From: Otatea glauca
Lineage: Eukaryota; Streptophyta; Magnoliopsida; Poales; Poaceae
Length of the DNA: 64,000 nt
Direction: 5' to 3'
Assembly: GCA_036346275.1 (NCBI GenBank)
Contig: CM070720.1
Coordinates: forward strand, 9,029,278-9,093,277
A program made the translations under genes and the position numbers. The notes beneath the pieces were generated by a model, which made no database searches, was not told where the DNA came from, and worked only from the letters and a program-made list of their open reading frames with translations. Positions 43,427-54,210 of the stretch are shown one piece after another. Each line of letters begins with the position of its first letter. Within the stretch, counting starts at the first letter, position 1.

Positions 43427-43617
43427 CTTTGTTAGTCCTAACACTGCACGCACGACTACCTTTTCAGCCCGACTAGATAGCACACTCCAGCGTTTTTCTA
43501 TCCCTCTATATGTTTCAATCCTACATTCCAACACTTAGTCCATACACCACCGTTTCGAGTCTATGAAAGGCCAAACCGCAAGCACACAACTACAGCGCCC
43601 ACTTACACTTCTTCACC

Positions 43618-44720
43618 ATGGCTGGATCCTCTAGCAGAGCATTTTCGTGGACACCTGATATGAGCAACGTAGCTCTTAATTGCACGTTGAAGGTTACGCG
43701 TGGTGGGAAGGACGATCCATTCAAGGAGGAGAACCTGAGTAAAGTGTTGTCCAAATTGCAAGAGTGGCGCCCGATATTACGGAGGCATAGCATGACAACC
43801 TCTGGCCTAAACCTTGCGACCGCCGACGACCTGAAGGCGCACTTGTAATGGTGGCGTCAAAGGTATTTCAAGGTGTGCGAACTAGCCGACCACCCTTCTA
43901 CTACATGTTTCTCTAGAAGATATTACAGGATACTGATGCTGTCCGATCGGTACGCAGAGCACATTAAGGTTAGTTATTCCTTTTTTTTTTCACCGTACTA
44001 ATCTTTTTACCATTGTACATAAGTTATGCTCGTGTGCTAGTTATTCCCTAAGGATGAAGAGTTGCTGAACAAAGATATCCCAGAATTCTTAGCGATGTAC
44101 ATGCTCTTCGGCGATGGCGTGATGCCCGGTTCGGCGAGAGGAGGCGGCGGATCCGATCTGAGGTAGAGATCGACACAAGATCTTCTTTGAGCAGCAATTT
44201 CAAGAGGACGTTCAACCACCACTGGAGGGAGGCTCACTCCTAACTATGCAAATGATGATGACGATGACGATTTCGTGTCACCTCCACCTCGACGTTCAAG
44301 CACTTGCACAGCAGGTCGTTCAAGAAACAATGGAAGAGGACGTTCAACCAGCACTAGAGGCGGGCTAGCTCCCAACCATACAGATGACGATGACGAAGAT
44401 GATGACGATTTCGTGTCACTTCCACCTCGACGTTCAAGCACTTCCGCAGCAGGCTGTTCAAGAAACAATGGAGGAGGATGTTCAACCAGAACTAGAGGCG
44501 GGCTAGCTCCCAACCATACAGATGACGATGACGATGATGACGATTTCATATCACTTCCACCTCGACGCTCAAGCGCTACCGCCCTAGATGACTTTCATCT
44601 TTGTCAACCGATGAATATGGCCATAGAATGTATCGTATTCTCACTTATGTTGTATCCCAGTTTTATCAATTCTCTGAGGCATGTATGGACCTATGTTGTA
44701 CCTCAGTTCTATGAATTCTA
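43618..44720 (+). pseudogene. downstream ORF remnant of the MULE with Asp-rich repeats
   Basis: The frame 43618-43848 (MAGSSSRAFSWTPDMSNVAL...) is open with an ATG but has no domain I recognise. Further frames at 44040-44160 and 44275-44720 follow. The last carries near-identical 44-46 residue repeats of PPRRSS-RNNG-GRSTSTRGG-LAPNHTDDDD. It could be the tail of the PMD gene or a separate small gene. Stops and frame changes between the pieces make it a remnant. Confidence 0.45.
44190..44580. repeat. 132-138 bp tandem repeat, about three copies
   Basis: GGACGTTCAACCA recurs at about 44207, 44339 and 44477 (last copy GGATGTTCAACCA), each followed by ACTAGAGG-GGGCTAGCTCC and a GATGACGATGA run. 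The unit length is a multiple of three (132, 138), so the repeat keeps a coding frame. Confidence 0.85.
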
Positions 44721-44721
44721 A

Positions 44722-45289
44722 GGTACGTATCTATATTGTATCAATGTCGAGTCATAAGGCAGTTTCAAATATCAATGTCGAGTTTTATTTGTCGTCAAAT
44801 TTGGCGCACATCGAAAGGCGAACAACGAAATTTCATTTTTTCTCAGAAATAATAAACTGACAAATAATTTTGTAAAGCACTATGTTAATAATGAAATACA
44901 AATACAATTAATTTTTCTGAATTAATTGTATCCACTTTGAACTGTACAATTCTACCGTCCGTCAAAATAACAATGACTGATTCTCAAAAATTATATTTCC
45001 TTTCAAATAGTTTTGATCAAAAAAAAAATTCCCGGGCGGCCAGCGAATGAGGTGCTCTTGCAATTTTTGGGGCGCAACATACATTTCGCCAATTTAAATA
45101 TAAAATTGTGTTATTCATAACAAAAAATCATACTTCAATTATCACAGACAAATATAATTTTTTTTCCATTTATTGACCCTACTTTTAACTACACGAATTA
45201 TCATTAACTGGATTTATTATTTACAAAATTTTCGGGCGAATTCTCTCTCTTTCTCTCCCCTCTCTCTCTCCCCCCTCCCTCCCGCTTTT
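44722..45289. other. non-coding 3' part of the MULE
   Basis: AT-rich, no gene. A CT-rich microsatellite lies at 45240-45285, mirroring the GA-rich tract at the left end. Confidence 0.5.
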
Positions 45290-45545
45290 CTCCTGGCGAA
45301 AATCCCTATTTTAGCCAAACGATTAAGCGAAAATAGGGTTATCCCCAATTGGTTTGGTGACAACCCTATTTTCGTCAACTGGTTTGGCGAAAATCCCCAA
45401 CTGGTTTGGCGACAACCCTATTTTCGCCAACTGGTTTGGCGAAAATAGGGTGTCCCGGCCAGTTACTCCGTGAGACGACCTTAATTGCGCAATTAGCCTA
45501 TTTTCGTGACACTATTTGGCGATTACCTGATTTTCGCCAAACGGT
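45290..45545. repeat. right subterminal palindromic motif cluster of the MULE
   Basis: About six units of TTCGCCAACTGGTTTGGCGAA type occur, interspersed with CCCTATTTTCG and AAAATAGGG. The arrangement mirrors the left cluster at 38440-38690. Confidence 0.8.
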
Positions 45546-45636
45546 ACGACGACGAAGTATTATTTTTGCAAATGTTTTAACACCCGTATTAATGCCGCAA
45601 TTAATTTTATAAATTGTATTATTTAAAAAAAAATTC

Positions 45637-46183
45637 TCGGGTGATGTTGCCTTTGTTGGCTTGCTGGGACTTTCTCTGTCTAATTCACATTGACACGGTC
45701 AGCCGATAAGCCTAATTCCCACTTTTTCAAAAAAAAATACAAACGCATCCATCTGAATAGCGCATAAGCACAGTTCCCAGCACAAAGAATGGGAGAGCGA
45801 AATCAAAACCAGTGAGGGATTTCTGCAGGGTTATACTGAAACTGCAGGTGTAACAAACTGTTTAACAACATGCAAGTCCAATGGTTATTAATTCACATGA
45901 GAAAACATCGGAAAGGCTGGTGGGATGCACGTTATTTGCGTTCCTGCTAATGGAAACCATATATAACAGTGAAGTACCTTCACAATGCGTTAGGACAATA
46001 TATACAAGCATAACAGGCAATAGGACTCAGAATGTCTTGCATTGAGGGCTCTTGCGTAGTTGCTTGCATGACATTCTTGACATATGCTACTCTTGGGAGT
46101 ACTTGTTACACTATTGTGTCCTTAGCTAAAGAAGGTGAGCACTCTTCCCCCTTTTTTATTTACAACGCAAACGCAGCAAATAG
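45637..46183. other. 3' UTR side of the GTPase-like gene
   Basis: Follows the last exon on the minus strand. A minus-strand AATAAA occurs at 46156-46161, very close to the stop, and could serve as a poly(A) signal. No ORF is supported. Confidence 0.4.
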
Positions 46184-49100
46184 CTACCATTGCAGCAATT
46201 TATCTGATACCCGAAGCAGAAGGATTACGATGCAAAGGAAAATAATGGTGCCTTCAATGACTGCATCTAAGCCCATCAACCGCTCCATTATCTTAGAGAG
46301 GGTTTCACGCCCATGCATCTGTCCAACAAGAACTTTTGAATAATTACTCATCCAACAAATCTTTAGATGAAGATATGCCCTTGCACAGATGAAAAGATAG
46401 TTTTCACTTTTTCTAGTACAACAGCAATATAAATCTCAGTAAGCAACAAACATGAGAAGAAAAAAAGGTAAAAGATTGCATGAACAACTTCTGCATATCT
46501 ATTTTTTTTAAAAGAAAACATTTTTGGGTCTAATTATGACACTTACAGCTGTTACTATTCCTGGTTACTTTCTACTTAGTTGGGGAAATATCACCAGAAA
46601 TAACACCAATGTAGTGGTAAAAAATAAGCCGAGCAGGTTCAGTCCTCCTTTAGCATTGTATTGTCAACCGACAAACTGTAATACATTAACTTCTTTGTAA
46701 CATGAATGGACAAATTATGTTGTCCGAACATGATTTCAAGTTTTCAACTACTGTTGTCCACTGAGCACCTCTCTCTTTTAGGCAAGATATGCTTTGTAAC
46801 AGTTCAAGTGGGGATTATTTAATAATAGTAAATAAATAGATCATGTGTCTAAATAGTTATTGACAGCCCCCTATATTCCTAGTGATTGGCAGAATACATA
46901 GTTAAGCATTTTGTGTTAAATGGATCCAAGGTCAGTACTGGTTGGTCACTTTGCTTGGTTGCATATACTTCACCTCTAAAACTGAAGGCGATAAATGCAT
47001 GTTGATATGGAGAGATATCATAGGACATGACTGCAGGCTGCAGGCTGAAGCATGCAAACCTCTAAAAGATCTAATAACCCCAGTAAAAATAAATCAAGTG
47101 GACCTTCACTCACATGAGTATAATATTGTATGAACAAGTCAAGCTAATTTTACTCAATGTACATAGGAAATGTTACTCTTCATACCGTATGAACAGAAGA
47201 TAAGATGTCTGATATAATGGATGAAAATCAAACCTCTAAAAGATAATTTAGTTTTATAGGGAAGTTTTGCTCAGCATGGTGGATACAGTAACGCAACATA
47301 TCCAATACAGCCAGATCGGTTTCATAGTCATCAGATCCTGTGAAGAAGGTATCAGATGTAGAATGCACATAGTAATGCTGATGCATATTAAAAACATCAT
47401 GATAAAATACCTGGGATGTCAAAGATTTGCTGCAGAGGAATACCAAGTAACTCTACTAACTCATTTCGAACATGAGCACGCTGTTGTAACGATAGTCTAT
47501 CCCCATGAGTGACCACAACAACAGGCTTGTCATCTGCAACCACATTTGCTATAGTCACTTTGATGTCAATAACTACAATTACAAACACAAATTTATCAAT
47601 GAAAAGCATCGTTCAACGAACACGTTGACAATGGAAAGCTAAGAACTCATACAACAGATATTTATATTGCACAAATCAACAATCTGTATACAATGTACAA
47701 AGTACATATTTATTCCATAACTATAAGCACAAATAAATCTATATTTATTATTATAAACCGAGCACACCAAGCAACTACATAAAGCTATAAGCACCTTAGC
47801 AATCCGTACCTCCAAATGACAAGAATGGATACATAAATGTTTCGTGGAGTGTGTCAATGTATCCTTTCTTGTTGCTATCAATTGACTCGAGGACAGAAAC
47901 ACCATCAACAACAAATATCACAAAGTTGACCTTCCTGGTTTTGCAAGGCAGGAAACTGTATTGCCTCCTCATTGATTTGATGTTCTTAGTATTATCGTCA
48001 TCATCAGTATCCCTGTTTAAAAATGTGTTACGAATTAATTCATCTAGTGCAATGTTGAGTAAGTCTTCATATGTTATTTCCTCAGCTGAAGACTAAATGA
48101 GATTTATGAAAATGAAAAGGAAATGTCACAACAATATTAATAGACTGAACGCCTCTCAATATGCGCATTCAAAAGGATAATACATGAAAGCAGCCCTTCA
48201 AATAGTTCTTCATGTGTTTTCCATAACATACTAACTCAACAGATATCATCAAATACAATTAATATGGGATCAAGGAAGAAGCATGAGGTGACAATAAAAA
48301 TGATATGGCAAAGGACTATTGCATATGACTGCAACACTGTCACATCAAAATTCAAATGAAATACTGATCCTGATTAGACATACTTTATAAGTGATCCTGG
48401 TTAGGCATACTTTCTAAGTCCTGAACGACAAAAGGTTGACAACTTCAGATCTATTGGCTGAAATAACATCTACTTGAGTCTGTCTCTTTTGGTGTGGAGA
48501 ACTATAAGCTCAAGAGGCCTAGAGTACTAGAGTCAGCAGTCAGCACAATATCTTGACCAATGCTGGGATACAAAACGCCATGAAATGTCGGATGACTACA
48601 GAAATTTTCTTCCAAATGTAAAGCTAAGCAACACAGAAGACACAAAGATAGAAGAATATAGAAACAAAAGTTACTGTCACCTCTTACCACGTCACCATCT
48701 CCCCATGGCTAATTCCCTTTGTCATCCACCGTTCCAGCATTTTGAAATCCTTTTCTGGGTTGCTGGACAAGCTCCTTGTATCATAAATACATATAGCATT
48801 TGAATTCCTTGGAATTGCGTACTCCCTAAGGAAGCTTGTACCATTTGATTTGGAATTATCTAGCAATGTACACAGCAATAGGAAAATCAACCGCAATTGC
48901 ACATCTCCAAATGAAACGGTGTCCCGAATAATGATAAAGACTTACAGGACACCTGCGCCCGATCTGGTGCAAAATGATCATCATCCTTGTCAAAGACCCG
49001 TGTAATTCGGTTCACAAGTGTGCTCTTGCCAGCACCTCTAGGGCCCACCAAAAGCAATGTGGTGATATCAGGCAACGCATAGTCCCCCGCTTTTGTGCCA

Positions 49101-50293
49101 CCCACTCCTTCAATCCAGTACCCAGGCTTGTACCTGCTCATAGGCTCACTTTCCAACAATGAACTTATTGAAAGAACAAATTGAACTCCCTACTAAAAGA
49201 TTCATAGCTTCACCTATCTACTAAAAGATTTTCAGACTCTAAGATAGCTTTGCTTCTTCAGTTTCATGTCATGGAAAAATTGGCAAGAATAAAAAAGTAT
49301 CAGAGAAATGAAAATTTCTCCATGGCAGTTTAGATATGCCCATGAACTCAAACCAGGCTCTCAAAGAGCCCATAGCAATAGATGCATAACACATCGCCAA
49401 ACTTGTTCTACATTTGACAATACAACATACATAACACCAAGCTAGCTTTGAGGATAGGACCAAATCAAGCATTACAAGTTATTGACACCTGGAGCCAACT
49501 TATGGGTTTGTCACATGTATATTATTCTAAGGTGAGGGTCAGAATGTTAGCCCCAAAATTAAGAGGAGAAAACATTACTCTTGGAAACTTCAGAGTCTAA
49601 AAGGCTAAAACAGACCCAAAAGTCCCAAACCCGCGGATGAGACAGAAATAGAGATTTCCACTCTAAAAGAGGCTTACTAATGGTTAAGAGTACCATCATC
49701 GTTCGCACAACATAATCATCACATATTTAGTCCAAAATCCTAGAACAAAGCTGCCCCTTTCCAGTATTCCTGTATTCCTTCCACAGAATCATCTATATTG
49801 GTAACGAAGAACAGTTCATAATATAATAGCTTCCTAAAACAGGAACTGCAGTCTGTTTCCAGTATTCAATGAAGTTCGATTAAAAATCAAAAAATTCTAT
49901 TTGTCGAGGTCAGGCAACTTAGACATCACAACACGTAAAGAGCATCTAAGAAACAAGAACAATCACATCACCTCCTGATGAGCTCTTTCGCCTCCCGCAG
50001 CGACCGGTCCTGGAGTCCGCTGCCGTAGAGGAGGGCCTCCACCTCGGGGTCGTCGCAGACACAGCACTCGTCGGAGTTGCCGTTGGAGATCGGCGAGACG
50101 GCCACGCACTCGGCAAACTCTATAACCACACAAACAGCCGTACAACAGGTAAAAAACAAGACGTGATCAATACTAGCTGGGAATTGGGATCAATCGTTTA
50201 CTAGCAGAGCAAATTACCAGGGAGAAGGAGCTCCGATGAGGACGACGGGGAGGAGGGGGTGCAGGTTGGGCTAAGGTCGCCGCCGCCGCCCAT
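46184..50293 (-). CDS. P-loop GTPase-like protein with C-terminal membrane anchor, eight exons
   Basis: Minus-strand exons: 50218-50293, 49972-50119, 48946-49136, 48688-48859, 47810-48012, 47411-47572, 47234-47337 and 46184-46318. All have GT..AG borders, and the phases join to an uninterrupted 396-residue frame. After a Ser/Pro-rich N-terminus and an acidic segment with CCVCDDPE, the Walker A motif GPRGAGKST lies at residues 106-114. A DTR at 165-167 sits where a G3-like Asp is expected. Hydrophobic NFVIFVVDG (225-233) and VVVVTHGDR (281-289, G4-like) follow. Exon 8 ends in a hydrophobic segment IEGTIIFLCIVILLL (373-387) and a short tail, so the protein is likely tail-anchored. No canonical NKxD is present, so GTP specificity is inferred. 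The exon 7/8 border is the least certain; reading through gives a stop at 47228. I do not recognise a named gene. Confidence 0.82.
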
Positions 50294-50545
50294 GGATTTT
50301 CGCCTAGGAGTTCGCGCGATTTAGGGTTTCGGCGGGTGGATTTGGGGTGGGGAAGTCGTGAAGAATAACTAGATGGCGGTGGCAGCGTAAGGTGTTTGTT
50401 CCTTTCAGGAAGATCCGATGATGTTTGCACAGCATTTTGCAGTGAGGCCCTTATCTTTCTTGCGAAATGGATGCGAAACCTTTTTATGCTTTCAAGTTCC
50501 AATTTCATTTTGAACGGTGTCCGGGTTCACAAAATCGATTTCGAA
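50294..50545 (-). promoter_or_regulatory. 5' UTR and upstream region of the GTPase-like gene
   Basis: Sequence directly upstream of the minus-strand ATG at 50293, GC-rich to about 50400. No clear TATA box. From about 50500 it merges into AT-rich repetitive sequence. Confidence 0.4.
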
Positions 50546-50935
50546 AAAATCATTCAAAAATTCAAATTTGAAAATAAAAAATATTAAGGTGAAAATCGCT
50601 AGAAAATCGTCAGAAACCAAAGGGTTAAGAATTCAAAATTTTCGAAAAAAATTCAAAAAGTGAAAATCGACCTGTTTTCGATTTTCGGCCAAAAAAAAAT
50701 CAAAAACCGACCGGTCAATTAGTGGGTGCTGATCACTGTAGTGTTGTCACACGATTTTGATCTAAAACCCGTCGATTTGATCGAAAACCTGTCGGTTTTG
50801 ACCGAAAATCGACCGGTTTTACGTCGCATAAAATTTTTCAGAATTTTTTAATTAGACCGGTTTGCCGACCGATTTTAGATATCGAACCGGCTCGGTACGC
50901 TCGAAAACCACGGTTTTCGTCGGTCTTGTCAACCC
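50546..50935. repeat. region dense in AACCGGT / CGATTTT words
   Basis: Variants of AAACCGACCGGT, ACCGGTTT and AAAATCG(A/G)CCGG recur about ten times in 300 bp in both orientations, framed by poly-A/T stretches. No coding capacity or TE end is seen. Confidence 0.55.
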
Positions 50936-53258
50936 TGATGGTGTCCCGATTTTGTTCTTGTTATTAACAGCCAGTTGCTCTGTGCGATGTTGTTAAATCG
51001 TTCAAATATATTATTTGTGTCGATTATTTAGCTCTAAAAGAGCTTATTATTAGTTAATGTACCAAACTTATCAGCGTAAAAAGTACTTTTAAAGAGCCAA
51101 ACCAAATGAATCCTAAGTAGAACCCAATCTTTATGGCAAGTGATTTTTATCTTTCTTGAGACCCATTTCCTAAAAAAATTTAGGCTAATTCTGTTGGCCC
51201 AAGTGATTGTCTGGAGGTAAAAATTTATTTGTCTATTATCTCAGGTAGTCAAGGCCCTACTTTATAAAAATTGTTTGGAGGAAAGTTCAAAATTTTACTT
51301 CCAAATTTTAGTTTTGATATTTTAATATAGACTAAATTTGGGAAATTAATATTTGTTATTTTTTAGTTAAAACTTTTAACCTTAGCAAGTCAATATTTCA
51401 AAATTTTAAGTAGCGAAACACTGATATTTGGAATTTAAAAATCCAAAGTTTGTATATTCGGTATTTGAAAATGATCACCTGTTCTAATTGCTAAAATTGA
51501 CAAACAGAAAGTACGACGATAAATAGGTCATGTAACTTTCTAGTCCTAAAGTACTAAAAAGCTCTTAAGCAGTCATCACAGGGCGCCTTTTCTGCTATCG
51601 GTTTAGGCAGGCATTAACATGATATTTGGTATGCACGTTGACCATTATTTTTCTAATTATTTGTAAAAAAAATTATTAAAATGCAACAATATTTACTTGT
51701 GATGACAAATCCACTAGTCTTATTTGAAAGTGGCTATTGTACATATATGTATGTAAAATATGTACTCTATACACCTTTTCCACCATCTATTGTGCATCTT
51801 AAAAGTGGGAGTGGGGGAGTGGGAGAAATGTTTGAGAAGAAAAATTGAGAAGGTTTCTGTAGCTAAAAATTGTTGCTACCATAGCACCCGTTGTCGCTCA
51901 GGAGAGCTCTTTCAGGAGCGGATTTTCTCTTCACTAGTTGTGGAGCGGGGGTTGCAGTCTACATCCTATATCGTGAGTTTTCTGGTAGTGCTCGAAAACA
52001 CGACCATGGTTTTCCGGTAGAACCCCATTTCACCCAAGTTGTTGCAAAACCGGAAAAAAATAAGCAGTTTTTCGCATTTTTATAATTGCTATCGCCCCTT
52101 AGATGGTTTTTCGCTGTCACATGCAGCAAGCTACTCGAGTGTTCTGGGCCTTAAAGACATACCACAGGTATGTGAGTTCCCAGACGAATTACCAGGACTT
52201 CCACCAGATAGATTTGATTCTACGCTTTGAACATGCAGCACGCACTGGAGTGGAGACGAAAGGCTAGCTAACCCCAAGCGGTTGTGGTTGTACGTGTACT
52301 TGCAGGGATACGAAAACTCGCTATTCACAAGAAAAGAGCAAACCCTGCATGGTTGACCGGAACTAAGGGATCGCCTATCCTCATATTCCCAAGTAATGTA
52401 TTTAGTAGAGGAGTTCTCTATAGAAAATAGTAGAGCTCGGAATATTTTCCCCACCCTTTTTCTCAAACAAAGAAGGCTAAGTAGTTCGAAGGGTACAATT
52501 TGAATGAAATCAAACATGAAGTATTTTTTTTTTAATTTTGTTTCCATTTATCCAATTTGTCTGATGTCAACGGCCAGATGTCGCTCTCACTCGGGAGCTG
52601 ATAAGCCGCACCATGACGAGTGTTTACAGAAGCTTCATCTACTTCTTTGCAATAATAACTTCAAGTGACAAGTGGGACGACATACTATATGGCCCATCTG
52701 TCATTTAAACAAGGGGTGATGCTATTGTTGCCTGCATAGCACGAGTTTTCCTTTTATTCTGAGGATAATAATCGTGCTTTGTCAACAGTTGCTTGATGGC
52801 CAAGAAAGTAATGTACTTTCATGTTAAGTACTTCCTGTATCTCTAAATATAAGAAGATTAAATAGCCAAAAAGCTATAAAATGCCATAACGTTAGGCCCC
52901 TACTGTTCTGTTAGATATAGACAATCCAACGACTACTATTCCAACCCGATATCATAGCAAGTGGAGCACAGCTCACAGGGAGTGGTGGCGGCTGGTGTGC
53001 GAGTCACCGCGAGCAGGTGCGGGTGGATGAATGTGATGGAGCGGCATGCAGGGCATTGCAGGCAGGCAGTGGGTGGCTTCATCTTCAGGTGACTCGAACT
53101 CAACTTGAGATCCAAATTTGAAACTTGCAATTTTTCTGTGAAATTTTGTGCTAGGCTGTTTTTGGTTGAAATCCATTGGAACTTCGTTAAATTTTGCTAG
53201 ATTTTTATTGAATTTGCTAAAACATGTTGTTGGCGTCAAAAACTTAAAGTAGGGTTTC
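50936..53258. other. non-coding stretch
   Basis: No supported gene. Around 52828-52850 the words TACTTCCTGTATCTCTAAATATAAGAAG look like a diverged Stowaway end; no partner end was found. Short open frames at 51760-52230, 52131-52547 and 52936-53350 show no domain. Confidence 0.4.
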
Positions 53259-53879
53259 TGACAACTGCACACCAGACAAACACTTGGTTCAGAGTGTGCC
53301 GGTCGATTTGACTTGTAATCGACAAGGTAAAAAATATAAAATTCACTCAAAGCCGATCGTAACGATCAATCGGCTTAAACTCAATCAGTTTGAAGCCGAT
53401 TAATATCAAGGTAACAGGATAAATCTAACTAGCCGATTAAGACTAATCAGAGGATAAAGGTAGATCGATTCTGAAGAAGGCGATGCGCAACAAAATTAGA
53501 ATAAATCAAACCTGGGGCGCAATTTGAAGAAGATCAACAATCGGCGATGCTCAACTTTATTGATCAAGATCGAATTACAAAGACTAAATTACAAGAACTA
53601 CTCCTAGTCGACAGGAAAAAGTAATGTAGATTGGTGTGTTTGGTTGTGGTGGTGTCCCTCGCAGCTTGCTTTGGCCCTTGTTTTATACCCATCGGCCGAT
53701 CATATCCTATTACAACACGTTTCAAAAACTGATCCGTATCAGCCTTGTTTCGGATAGTTTATCCTCAAAGATCTTTCCGTTGCCAAATATTTTCAAATCT
53801 TTCCAAATCATCTGTTAGTTTCCACATGTTTGACTTTCTTGCCGATTTTGACTAGACTTGCCAAATTCTGGTGCAAACA
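53259..53879 (-). repeat. 3' LTR of Tat element 2
   Basis: The stretch starts TGACAACTGCACACC and ends GGTGCAAACA on the plus strand (TG..CA), followed at once by a G-tract in minus orientation. A minus-strand TATA-like GGGTATAAAAC lies at 53682-53690. With no second LTR in the window, the boundaries rest on the termini and the adjacent polypurine tract. Confidence 0.65.
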
Positions 53880-53899
53880 TATGCCCCCCCATTTTTGAG
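53880..53899 (-). other. polypurine tract of Tat element 2
   Basis: The minus strand reads CTCAAAAATGGGGGGGCATA directly before the LTR start TGTTTGC. Confidence 0.7.
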
Positions 53900-54210
53900 A
53901 GATGAATTGTCATCTTTCAAAAATCACAACTGTCGGCTTCTTTTTCATCGGCTAATTGTTAATCTTCACCCAGTAACTGCTGCTTTATTTGCGCCGTAAT
54001 TTTCTGACATGCAGGTAGTGCATTTTAACTGCTCGTGTCTTTTGAGATTCGTTTCCTGCCGCTTCAAATTTTCACCGTGCTACAAATATGCGGCCCCCAC
54101 AGACTCATTCCTCACGCGCACGAGCTCTCGAGTTGTCTGCCATCGGCTTCTGGTCTTCAAGCTCTCCAGCGCTCACCGCTTCCAATCGGCTTCTTGTCAG
54201 AACCGTCTCA

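Larger units (their letters stand above)
38368..45636 (+). mobile_element. Mutator-like element (MULE) with transposase and plant-mobile-domain gene
   Basis: The termini pair for at least 100 bp: left TTTTTTTTTAAATAATACAT...GTAATTGCGGTATTAATACG and right, read on the minus strand, TTTTTTTTTAAATAATACAA...TTAATTGCGGCATTAATACG. Inside each end are several palindromic TTCGCCAAA..TTTGGCGAA units. A 9 bp duplication may be TCGGGTGAT (45637-45645), with the left copy altered to TCGGGGAT (38363-38370). The plus strand encodes a MURA-type transposase (39129-41820) and a PMD protein (42196-43426), each with stops or frameshifts, so this copy is probably inactive but fairly young. Confidence 0.85.

Noticed and set aside
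47228..47446. Exon 7 of the GTPase-like gene as the last exon
   Set aside because: It ends in a stop at 47228, but a phase-matched exon with a membrane anchor at 46184-46318 makes a better C-terminus. Kept only as an alternative form.
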